A stretch of 8,639 nt of DNA from Bacillota bacterium (GTDB taxonomy: Bacteria > Bacillota > Clostridia > Lachnospirales > Lachnospiraceae). How positions within the stretch are numbered: position 1 is the stretch's first letter; each line of letters starts with the position of its first letter. Below the pieces are notes generated by a model. That model ran no database searches. It was given only the letters and a program-made list of their open reading frames with translations, and was not told the origin of the DNA. Of the stretch, positions 1-5,111 are shown piece by piece. Location: contig JAEWRS010000149.1 in assembly GCA_023398855.1 (NCBI GenBank), positions 1 through 8,639 on the forward strand. Reading direction: 5' to 3'. The translations under genes were made by a program, and so were the position numbers.

Positions 1-473
1 GTCATTTAGATGAGAATGATGCTCCTGTCCTGTGGGACTTTGCCAGTGATATTGTTACAGAAAACACCACATTGTGGGCAGCCTGGAAGGAAGAGAACAA
101 CGGCGGAGACGGGGAAGGTGATAATGGTAATAACGGAGGCGGAACCGGAGATAACGGAGGCAGTACCGGAGGCGGAAATGGAGATAACGGAGGCAATACC
201 GGAGGCAGCGGAGATGGAAACAAAACCGGACCTGTTGTTTCAGAAGATTCCGGCAATCAAAGCAGTATTAATATCAATGATCAGGAAGTGCCAAATTCCT
301 CTGCTGATACTGGTCATGTAACTATTGATGAGCAAGAAGTGCCCAAAGATATGTTAGGTAAATTACCTAAAACTGGTGAGGATCATACATTTCAAATTAT
401 ATATAGGACATTGATTGTTTTATCGTTGTTCCTGTTTGGTATTTGTTTGCCATTTAGAAAGAAACGTATTTAA
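1..473 (+). CDS. LPXTG-anchored adhesin with InlB B-repeat, C-terminal part (5' truncated)
   Basis: The reading frame is open from the window edge (first full codon at base 3) to TAA at 471-473, so only the C-terminal 156 residues are visible. The first part (PVLWDFASDIVTENTTLWAAW) has the WDF...VT.N.TLWA.W ending typical of InlB B-repeats (Listeria-Bacteroides repeat, Flg_new), found in surface adhesins. A Gly/Asn/Asp-rich flexible linker follows, with an 11-residue unit of the type GDNGGxTGGGN. Two DQEVP/EQEVP segments, common just before sorting signals in gut Clostridia, lead to LPKTG, a hydrophobic helix and a basic tail (RKKRI). This is a classic sortase substrate covalently attached to peptidoglycan. 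No sortase lies in the window. It is followed directly by a terminator, so it ends its own transcript. The ligand is unknown. The anchoring call is firm; the full architecture cannot be seen. Confidence 0.9.
   Translation, partial: HLDENDAPVLWDFASDIVTENTTLWAAWKEENNGGDGEGDNGNNGGGTGDNGGSTGGGNGDNGGNTGGSGDGNKTGPVVSEDSGNQSSININDQEVPNSSADTGHVTIDEQEVPKDMLGKLPKTGEDHTFQIIYRTLIVLSLFLFGICLPFRKKRI
147..206 (+). repeat. 33-bp tandem repeat coding for the Gly/Asn/Asp linker
   Basis: A 27-base block at 147-173 recurs at 180-206 with one mismatch (a 33-base period) and encodes GDNGGxTGG-type units. Related shorter copies lie just upstream (about 117-146). This is a wall-spanning linker of the adhesin and a likely site of length variation by slippage or recombination. 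Confidence 0.7.
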
Positions 474-483
474 TAAGAAGAAG

Positions 484-526
484 CGGCGAAGAGAATTTGA
501 AAGAAAAAGCTCCTCGCCGTCTTTTC
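484..526 (+). terminator. Rho-independent terminator after the LPKTG adhesin
   Basis: The arms CGGCGAAGAG (484-493) and CTCCTCGCCG (510-519) pair over 10 positions with one A-C mismatch, around an A-rich loop, and are followed by TCTTTTC. It starts 10 bases after the adhesin stop codon. The adhesin transcript therefore very likely ends here and the downstream locus has its own promoter. Confidence 0.8.
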
Positions 527-788
527 TGCCTGTTCATAGAATTGCCTTCATGCTTTTTATGAAATAGGGGATTTATTATGAAATACTTATATTTGATACC
601 TTTAAACTTATATTTAATACATATACCTCCAGCAGAATCAAGATTCTTATATACTTATCTTGGAAAGTTCAGAATGGTATTTTGAAGTGATACGGAATAA
701 GCATATTATGACTATTTTGAAATCATTACAATTCTAAATAAGACCACTCCTATATTTATTTGAACCAGTGGGGACAAGCTATGTAAAG

Positions 789-872
789 CAAATAGCTGTT
801 GCCCTGTTTTGGCATGGTTTTTAACGTTTAATGGTATCTTAAAAACAGTGTTTTAGAAATCCAAATAGCTGT
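789..872 (+). repeat. 11-bp direct repeat CAAATAGCTGT (two copies, 73 bp apart)
   Basis: CAAATAGCTGT is at 789-799 and again, identical, at 862-872, both in the regulator's upstream region. The first copy extends to the 14-mer AAAGCAAATAGCTG (785-798), which recurs exactly at 4961-4974 just after the first pilin-like gene. It could be a protein-binding site or an RNA element; the function is not known. Confidence 0.45.
823..853 (+). promoter_or_regulatory. Candidate LytTR (AgrA-type) binding repeats
   Basis: AACGTTTAA (823-831) and ACAGTGTTT (845-853) align on their central GT with a 22-base register, the spacing usual for tandem LytTR sites. Each departs from the published 9-base pattern at one or two positions, so the match is imperfect. 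The second copy abuts the candidate -35, as expected for an activator site. Autoregulation by the downstream LytTR protein is an inference. Confidence 0.3.
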
Positions 873-881
873 ACTTATAAA
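852..881 (+). promoter_or_regulatory. Candidate sigma-A promoter for the LytTR regulator
   Basis: TTTAGA (852-857, 4/6 to TTGACA), an 18-base spacer, then TATAAA (876-881, 5/6 to TATAAT). Transcription would start near 888-890, leaving a leader of about 25 bases that contains the ribosome site AGAGGAG. A weak -35 preceded by possible LytTR repeats fits an activated promoter. It was found by eye only. Confidence 0.35.
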
Positions 882-913
882 GCTTTCATTGAACATAGAG
901 AGGAGAATAAGAC

Positions 914-1639
914 GTGATTATCGCAATCTGTGATGATAATGAGCAAGAACTGAAACAATGTAAAAAGCGTCTGGAGCTGGTAGCATCAATTCATCAAATG
1001 GATGTAGAGTTTTCCCTGTATCATAAAGGTGAAGAATTACTGTTCCATTTGCAAAGTCTCAGAAGTTATCCTGATATTATTTATCTGGATATGAGAATGA
1101 ACGGGATACAAGGGGATGAGGTTGCCAGAAAGCTGAGAGAACAGGGGTGTGTCAGTGAAATTGTTTTTTTTACAGTTTCTAAAGATTTTTACACTACGGC
1201 ATTTGATGTCAGAGCATTTCATTACATTGTAAAAGGAGAAACAACGGTAGAAAAATTTGGAGATATATTCATGCAGGCGGTAAGGTCAGTACAAGAAAAG
1301 CAGACGGAGTACATTATGTGTACAGGTGCTGGTGAATTTCGAAAAATTCAGATAAAAAAGATTCATTACTTTGAGGTTGTAAAAAGGATTGTGACTGTTC
1401 ATTACGGAAGTGATCAGTTTAGCTTTTATTCAACCATTGGGAAAATTGAATTAAGGCTAAAGGATCACGGTTTTGTAAGAATCCATAAATCTTATGTTGC
1501 TTCCATATCTCATATCAGAAACTTTTCATTTAAAGAAATAACTTTGGATACGGGAGAGGTGCTGCCTGTAGGCAGAAATTACTATTCAGAATTAAAGCAG
1601 ATCATGGAATCATACGCAGAAGCCAGAAGAGTGGTGTAG
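914..1639 (+). CDS. LytTR-family response regulator (AgrA/VirR type)
   Basis: A 241-residue two-domain transcription regulator. The receiver domain (about residues 1-125) keeps the acidic pair D7-D8, phospho-acceptor D59 in IIYLDM, T87 and K107. The LytTR DNA-binding domain (about 133-232) shows the family signatures FVRIHKSYV (187-195) and LPVGR (217-221). Such proteins bind pairs of 9-base repeats and usually control surface proteins, toxins or quorum-sensing operons. The GTG start at 914 is chosen because AGAGGAG lies 9 bases upstream and the receiver domain begins directly (MIIAICDDN). No histidine kinase is adjacent, so its partner must be elsewhere or it acts as an orphan. It is the obvious candidate controller of the downstream surface operon. 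The family call is near certain; the target genes are inferred. Confidence 0.95.
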   Translation: MIIAICDDNEQELKQCKKRLELVASIHQMDVEFSLYHKGEELLFHLQSLRSYPDIIYLDMRMNGIQGDEVARKLREQGCVSEIVFFTVSKDFYTTAFDVRAFHYIVKGETTVEKFGDIFMQAVRSVQEKQTEYIMCTGAGEFRKIQIKKIHYFEVVKRIVTVHYGSDQFSFYSTIGKIELRLKDHGFVRIHKSYVASISHIRNFSFKEITLDTGEVLPVGRNYYSELKQIMESYAEARRVV

Positions 1640-1704
1640 TTGGGAGCAAAAAGAATGCTGTTTATCCACGAATCAATACGAAACGGAAATAATGAGGTAA
1701 AGTA

Positions 1705-1824
1705 ATGCTGACAGGAATTACTATGCATAATAAAGAAAATAACCTCCAAACATTTACAGATGGAATGTTTACAACCATCTGGCCATTTATACGTCAGGAT
1801 AGGAGGACAGGTAATTGCAAATAA
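1705..1824 (+). CDS. Possible 39-codon leader peptide overlapping the next gene
   Basis: ATG at 1705 is preceded at 7 bases by GAGG (1694-1697, within TGAGGTAA). The frame runs to TAA at 1822-1824, overlapping the TTG start of the next gene by 10 bases. The predicted product starts MLTGITMHNKENN and shows no signal peptide, membrane segment or known domain. The interlocked inverted repeats at 1748-1781 lie inside it. The arrangement fits a translated leader whose ribosomes could unfold the structure and hand over to the next start (translational coupling). Most leader ORFs of this size arise by chance, so this stays tentative. Confidence 0.35.
   Translation: MLTGITMHNKENNLQTFTDGMFTTIWPFIRQDRRTGNCK
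1748..1781 (+). promoter_or_regulatory. Interlocked inverted repeats; candidate H-type RNA pseudoknot
   Basis: AAACATT (1748-1754) is the exact complement of AATGTTT (1764-1770). CAGATGG (1757-1763), inside the first loop, is the exact complement of CCATCTG (1775-1781), outside it. The order S1-S2-S1'-S2' is that of an H-type pseudoknot: two perfect 7-bp stems, connecting loops of 2, 0 and 4 bases, and the stems able to stack. It ends 19 bases before the AGGAGG ribosome site of the next gene, in its transcribed leader. A translational switch or a protein-binding RNA would fit. At DNA level it could instead be an operator with two dyads. The pairing is seen directly; the function is inferred. 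Confidence 0.5.
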
Positions 1825-2327
1825 GAAAAAGATTTCTTATGTTGCTATGCACGTTATTGTTAACTATCCTAAATAGCGGAATCGGGATTGCTGATACGCA
1901 GCCCGCCTGCTCTGGCGGCAAGCAGCATGAATTTGAAAGCCATATTTTAACATTAAACTCCGAAGATTCAGAAGGTCAGGTTGAAAATGTATGTATCCTG
2001 TGTGGATATACATACATTGAATATTTGTCTCCAACCGGTCATCAGTATGGGAAATGGGAAGTGCTGGAAGAAAGACAGGATTCTGGTATTAGGATTGAGC
2101 AGAGAGAGTGTCAAAGCTGTCACCGGGAGGAAATACGAACAGTCAGAACAGAACCGTTGATTCAGCATTCTGATCAGAAAAAGAGGTCTGGTATCAATGG
2201 GCTGGATTTTGTGCTATCGGCTTCGATTGGTGGTATCTGGGGCATTACGGCAGCAGTCCTTTGGTACAATCGATTAGTTCTGAACTGGTACAAAAGAGAA
2301 AGCGCCAAAACGCTTAAGAGGAGGTGA
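1815..2327 (+). CDS. Secreted, membrane-anchored protein with a CxxC/CxxC zinc-ribbon-like domain
   Basis: A 170-residue protein starting at TTG 1815, with AGGAGG (1801-1806) 8 bases upstream. The next ATG (1839) would remove the basic residues of the signal peptide, so TTG is preferred. Residues 1-26 form an export signal (QIRKRF, hydrophobic core, GIGIAD). The extracellular part carries C60xxC63, H76 in a GHQYGKWEV motif, and C99xxC102-H103. This resembles the CxxCG...GHxYGxW...CxxC repeat module seen in many Clostridia surface proteins, probably zinc-binding or disulfide-paired. A single membrane helix (about 132-151) precedes a basic cytoplasmic tail, giving type I topology. It lies between the regulator and the surface operon and may be a sensor or accessory factor. 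I do not recognise a named family. Its last codons overlap the Shine-Dalgarno of the next small gene. Confidence 0.75.
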   Translation: MQIRKRFLMLLCTLLLTILNSGIGIADTQPACSGGKQHEFESHILTLNSEDSEGQVENVCILCGYTYIEYLSPTGHQYGKWEVLEERQDSGIRIEQRECQSCHREEIRTVRTEPLIQHSDQKKRSGINGLDFVLSASIGGIWGITAAVLWYNRLVLNWYKRESAKTLKRR

Positions 2328-2336
2328 CGACTTATA
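2319..2336 (+). promoter_or_regulatory. Very strong ribosome binding site facing an ATA codon
   Basis: AGGAGGTGA (2319-2327) is a full anti-Shine-Dalgarno match overlapping the stop of the preceding gene, with 6 bases to ATA (2334-2336). The GTG within it (2324-2326) opens only 7 codons before a stop, so it is not the start. The site decides the start of the small membrane protein. Confidence 0.6.
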
Positions 2337-2495
2337 ACAGTCAGTAATTTTATAGAATTGGTCACGTTGTTATTCAGCATTCCAGTTGCTGTATACATTG
2401 TTGCAGGGAGTAACCGGCAGGTTAAGGATTTGGACGGCTTAGGTGAGATTGTGACAGAAGAAGGCAGAGAAGGTGTAGTGGTAGCGCATTGCTAG
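2334..2495 (+). CDS. Small single-pass membrane protein with apparent ATA start
   Basis: This is a 53-codon frame (ITVSNFIELVTLLFSIPVAV..., ending VVVAHC) closed by TAG at 2493-2495. AGGAGGTGA at 2319-2327 is a 9-base perfect match to the 16S anti-Shine-Dalgarno. It ends 6 bases before ATA at 2334, exactly where a start codon belongs, and no ATG, GTG or TTG lies there in a usable frame. Residues about 5-24 form one membrane helix, followed by a charged tail (NRQVKDLDGLGEIVTEEG). The frame is also continuous with the preceding gene through its TGA (2325-2327). Alternatives are a rare AUA start used for low or regulated expression, a start-codon mutation (ATG to ATA) in this strain, or UGA readthrough adding 55 residues upstream of TAG. 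The first in-frame TTG (2358) would delete half the helix. It is only 23 bases before the next gene. Confidence 0.55.
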   Translation: MTVSNFIELVTLLFSIPVAVYIVAGSNRQVKDLDGLGEIVTEEGREGVVVAHC

Positions 2496-2518
2496 TCGTA
2501 TAAAACAGAGGTGAAGAT

Positions 2519-4066
2519 ATGAATGAAAACCGGAATAAAATGGGGGCGCTTATGAAGCTGCAAGCAAGCATGGCCTTGGTAGCAGCATTGATCATTACCG
2601 TTTCCCTGGCTTCCTTTGCAGAGACAGGGCGAGTGGAAAGCTCTTTTGGTGTAAAGGCAAAAGGGAAAAGAGCTGAAACACTGGCAACGCCCTCTGTTGC
2701 ATCCAAATCTTTGGAGATGCCGTTATTGGCAGAACTTTCGGGACAAGCGGATTTACAGGAACTGCTGAAACAGGAATCAGATAAAGAGGATGGGATTATT
2801 CCAGAGTGGTTTCAAGTATCACTAAACAATGCTCCCATTATTAACAGCGATAATTGGAACATCACCTTAGAAAAATATAAAAACATCTCCTCAGATACTG
2901 TGGTCAAACACCAGTTAAAAGTGATCCTGTATCCCCAGGCTTATGGACTTGGTTCCGGCGATAGTGTGACATGGAATTTGGGTAAGATTGAGGGACTGTC
3001 CCTGGACAATGAATTCTGGGAGGAAATAGTTCTAAGCGGTGGAATCCATGTTGGGGATGCGATGCTTTGTTATACAGAGGACAGTGATGTGATTCTTTAC
3101 ACGGAGTTTAGGGAAGAAGTAAATATGTACACTAGTATTACGATTACATATTGGTACGATTGCGGCTTTATTCCAGTGGAGGAACCGACTGGCATTATAT
3201 TTGATTTACCAGGATATGAAGAGCCGGTTCCAGCTGTGCTTTTACCGGCCAATGAGCCCACGGCAGAACCGGAAGCTACAACTGAAGAGGAAAGCGGTCC
3301 CCAGGAATCAACCGGAGCAGAAACAACCGCAGAGGAAAGCAGCCCCCAGGAATCAACCGGAGCAGAAACAACCGCAGAGGAAGACAGCCTGCAGGAGTCC
3401 ACGGAAACAGAAACAACCGCAGAGATAATACCATCAGAGACACAGGGCCCGGCAAAAGAATATGGCTCAGACAGAGATTATGGCTCAGATAAAAAACATG
3501 CTTTGATGTCAAAAGAAACAAAAGTCCCTCCAATAATTTTTGAGAGTCCGGCAGGGACCATGGAAAACATAGAACAGCAGACAGAAGCAGTTCCGATCCG
3601 GAAATTACTGATTGAGCAGCCGGCGGACAGCGGCAGGGAGACAGACGAGGTACCGGACATTAATATTTCCCTTGGCGCTGAAGTTGCATCCAGCCATGGA
3701 AAGCAGTCCCGGATATTTCCAAATGAGGTCCTTACATATAAGATTGCACTTTGCAATGACAGTGAAAAAGACATAAGAAATGTTCGGATCCGCGATTATC
3801 TTCCGGAGCATACCAGTTTTATTTCAGCAGGAAACGATGGGATCTATGGTGTTGTTGACGGACAACAGCATATAACCTGGTTGTTGGACAGTCTTCTCCC
3901 GGGAGAGAAAAAAGAACTAACCTTTCAGGTAAAAGTGTTTCTTTGTACGCCGTCAGGTTTTTTGGTCAGGAATGATGTTTACTGGCAGGTGAATGACAAA
4001 AGGAGCGTAAACAATCAGGAAAAACCTGAGAACCAGGTGGATTTTCCGGTGATTACCATTGGATAA
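2519..4066 (+). CDS. Secreted surface protein with Glu/Thr/Ser-rich repeats and C-terminal DUF11-like domain
   Basis: 515 residues. ATG 2519 follows AGAGGTGA (2507-2514). A signal peptide with likely cleavage after SLASFA (about residue 34) leads into a region of unknown fold (about 80-235). Next come an acidic Pro/Thr/Glu-rich stalk with three 15-residue repeats (254-298) and another low-complexity stretch. The C-terminal domain (about 380-495) has the features of DUF11/isopeptide-type beta-sandwich repeats: NEVLTYKIALCNDSEKDI, VRIRDYLPEHTSF, then ITWLLDSLLPGEKKELTF. DUF11 domains are extracellular stalk or adhesion modules. There is no LPXTG motif and no C-terminal membrane helix (the end is DFPVITIG), so it must be released or held through other surface proteins. 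As the first large gene of the cluster, directly before the pilin-like gene, it may be a tip, adaptor or minor component (inferred). The DUF11 call is moderately confident. Confidence 0.8.
   Translation: MNENRNKMGALMKLQASMALVAALIITVSLASFAETGRVESSFGVKAKGKRAETLATPSVASKSLEMPLLAELSGQADLQELLKQESDKEDGIIPEWFQVSLNNAPIINSDNWNITLEKYKNISSDTVVKHQLKVILYPQAYGLGSGDSVTWNLGKIEGLSLDNEFWEEIVLSGGIHVGDAMLCYTEDSDVILYTEFREEVNMYTSITITYWYDCGFIPVEEPTGIIFDLPGYEEPVPAVLLPANEPTAEPEATTEEESGPQESTGAETTAEESSPQESTGAETTAEEDSLQESTETETTAEIIPSETQGPAKEYGSDRDYGSDKKHALMSKETKVPPIIFESPAGTMENIEQQTEAVPIRKLLIEQPADSGRETDEVPDINISLGAEVASSHGKQSRIFPNEVLTYKIALCNDSEKDIRNVRIRDYLPEHTSFISAGNDGIYGVVDGQQHITWLLDSLLPGEKKELTFQVKVFLCTPSGFLVRNDVYWQVNDKRSVNNQEKPENQVDFPVITIG
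3278..3424 (+). repeat. 45-bp tandem repeat, three copies plus a partial one
   Basis: Units begin at 3278, 3323 and 3368, with a 12-base partial copy at 3413-3424. They encode TTxEExxxQESTxxE. Copies 1 and 2 are nearly identical at base level while copy 3 has diverged, so a recent duplication is likely. It forms a Glu/Thr-rich spacer, presumably variable in copy number between strains. Confidence 0.85.
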
Positions 4067-4089
4067 AAAGGGTTGTTATACCTTTTATC
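4062..4089 (+). promoter_or_regulatory. Hairpin between the DUF11-like gene and the first pilin-like gene
   Basis: GATAAAAAGG (4062-4071) pairs with CCTTTTATC (4081-4089), with one A bulge and a 9-base loop, overlapping the upstream stop codon. There is no clear T-tract (AATAAATTTC follows), so it is a weak attenuator or RNA-stability hairpin at best. It sits just before the ribosome site (AAGGAG, 4107-4112) of the first pilin-like gene. Confidence 0.35.
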
Positions 4090-4122
4090 AATAAATTTCA
4101 TATAAAAAGGAGAGAAAGAAAA

Positions 4123-4950
4123 ATGAAAAAGAGGCTTATAACAGCATTATTGGCAGGCGTAATGGCAACAAGCATGGTTATTCCCGCTATGGCTGAACAG
4201 GGCGGGGCCGTTCCTTCCGCAACCGGCACAGATGTGTGGGCGGGTATTATTATCGAAGATATGGACGCAAAAGTAAAAGTAGAAGTTCCGACGCTGTTTG
4301 CATTTGTGGTGAAAGGTACAACTACAGTAAGTGATGCCAGTCCTGTAACCAGCGCAAACGGAGATATTTTCCTTCCAAATGTGAAGGTAAATGTAACCAC
4401 CCCCTCAACGGGCGGACAAGGTGCGGTTTATAACCTGCAGACAGAGGGAAATCTTAGTGTTGAAGGAAAGCTGCCATTTACAAACTACTCCACTCGTAAG
4501 AATGCCTCAGGCAAAAGAGAAGGCCTGCCAGTTAAGATTAATGGAAATATCAAGAATGAGGGAGATGATGCATCCAGAAAATATTGGGCGCATACTACCA
4601 GCAACAACACTGGATTAGCCGATTTTAAAAAGTACAATATCAGCATTGATGGAAACAAATTTGATACGATAGCAGACGGCGGACTTCAGATGGCAGGGGC
4701 TGGTATTAGTCTGACAGCACCTAATACAGACCCATTGGGTGATCTTTCCTATTCCAATGTAGACAGTAATAATTACGCAACTGTGGGAGAAACTCACCAC
4801 GCAAAGTTTGATGTGTTAATAGGTGGAAAAAAGGGTCAGTATAAACAGGTAGAGAATTCTGCAAAGATTGGTAACATCGTATGGACGATCAGCGTAGAGA
4901 TGCAGGGCAATGTGAACACGGCACCTAACGAAAACTACCTTCAGCCTTAA
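4123..4950 (+). CDS. Secreted pilin-like/WxL-like structural protein, paralogue 1
   Basis: 275 residues. ATG 4123 has AAGGAG 10 bases upstream, and a clean signal peptide ends at AMA-EQ (about residue 24). The mature protein is Gly/Asn/Thr-rich, has no cysteine and looks all-beta. It shares an ordered motif series with the protein at 5112-5966: VW near the mature N-terminus, VxVPxxxxFVVKG, PVxxxNGxxxxPNVKVxVxxPS, LQT, NYST, REGLPV, FKxYxxxI, and at the end GxYKQVExSxKxGxIVW. The closing NIVWTI loosely recalls the terminal motif of WxL wall-binding domains, but I cannot establish homology. It has no LPXTG, no pilin motif with E-box and no C-terminal helix, so it is not a classical sortase pilin. 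Hairpins behind it suggest high expression, as for a major structural subunit (inference). Function is unproven. Confidence 0.75.
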   Translation: MKKRLITALLAGVMATSMVIPAMAEQGGAVPSATGTDVWAGIIIEDMDAKVKVEVPTLFAFVVKGTTTVSDASPVTSANGDIFLPNVKVNVTTPSTGGQGAVYNLQTEGNLSVEGKLPFTNYSTRKNASGKREGLPVKINGNIKNEGDDASRKYWAHTTSNNTGLADFKKYNISIDGNKFDTIADGGLQMAGAGISLTAPNTDPLGDLSYSNVDSNNYATVGETHHAKFDVLIGGKKGQYKQVENSAKIGNIVWTISVEMQGNVNTAPNENYLQP

Positions 4951-4962
4951 TTGATGGCTGAA
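4940..4962 (+). promoter_or_regulatory. Hairpin spanning the stop codon of pilin-like paralogue 1
   Basis: TTCAGCC (4940-4946) and GGCTGAA (4956-4962) form a perfect 7-bp stem around the TAA stop, with a 9-base loop. No T-tract follows; the next bases are the AAAGCAAATAGCTG repeat (4961-4974). It may protect the 3' end of a processed pilin mRNA or affect coupling to the next gene. Confidence 0.45.
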
Positions 4963-4994
4963 AGCAAATAGCTGCCTATGATGATAAGAAAATT

Positions 4995-5036
4995 CCAGGA
5001 GAATCCTTACAAAGGGGTTCTCCGGAGATTTGTTGC
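4995..5036 (+). terminator. Strong hairpin with weak T-stretch: probable leaky terminator/attenuator
   Basis: GGAGAATCC (4998-5006) pairs with GGGTTCTCC (5015-5023) over 9 bp with one G-U, around an 8-base loop. A bulged A separates two further C-G pairs at the base (CC 4995-4996 with GG 5024-5025). The tail AGATTTGTTG is only partly T-rich, so termination should be incomplete. In the 161-base gap between the two pilin-like paralogues it would leave the first made in excess over the second and the downstream genes. Confidence 0.5.
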
Positions 5037-5111
5037 AAATAAACCGCAGGGAAGAGCTGTTTACTTGCAAGAGACTTCCGGAGTTAACCAAAAGGGAAAA
5101 GAGGAAAATAA

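Larger units (their letters stand above)
527..913 (+). other. AT-rich non-coding region upstream of the LytTR regulator
   Basis: This is about 390 bases without a convincing gene, visibly more AT-rich than its neighbours. It holds candidate control elements: a LytTR-like repeat pair (823-853), a candidate promoter (852-881) and the direct repeat CAAATAGCTGT at 789-799 and 862-872. A 35-codon ORF at 578-685 is possible but poorly supported. No stable RNA gene was recognised. Confidence 0.6.

Noticed and set aside
10..321. 103-codon + strand ORF overlapping the LPKTG adhesin end
   Set aside because: It is in another frame over the Gly-repeat coding region. The frame with the InlB ending, linker and LPKTG signal is clearly the real one.
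578..685. 35-codon ORF (MKYLYLIPLNLYLI...) in the AT-rich gap, possible signalling peptide near a LytTR gene
   Set aside because: The ribosome site is weak, the composition is what random AT-rich DNA gives, and no processing or transport gene of an AgrB/AgrD type is nearby.
1730..1815. Programmed -1 frameshifting driven by the pseudoknot, fusing the leader ORF to the next gene
   Set aside because: No X XXY YYZ slippery heptamer lies at the right distance in frame, and the next gene's frame has a TAA at 1812-1814 immediately before its TTG.
3097..3533. Minus-strand ORFs of 85-101 codons opposite the DUF11-like gene
   Set aside because: They are antisense shadows of the 45-bp repeats, repetitive in the same register, without ribosome sites or recognisable domains.
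4101..4106. TATAAA as the -10 of a dedicated promoter for the first pilin-like gene
   Set aside because: The nearest -35-like TTGTTA (4073-4078) is 22 bases away, and transcription would start almost on the ribosome site. An A/T-rich spacer explains it.
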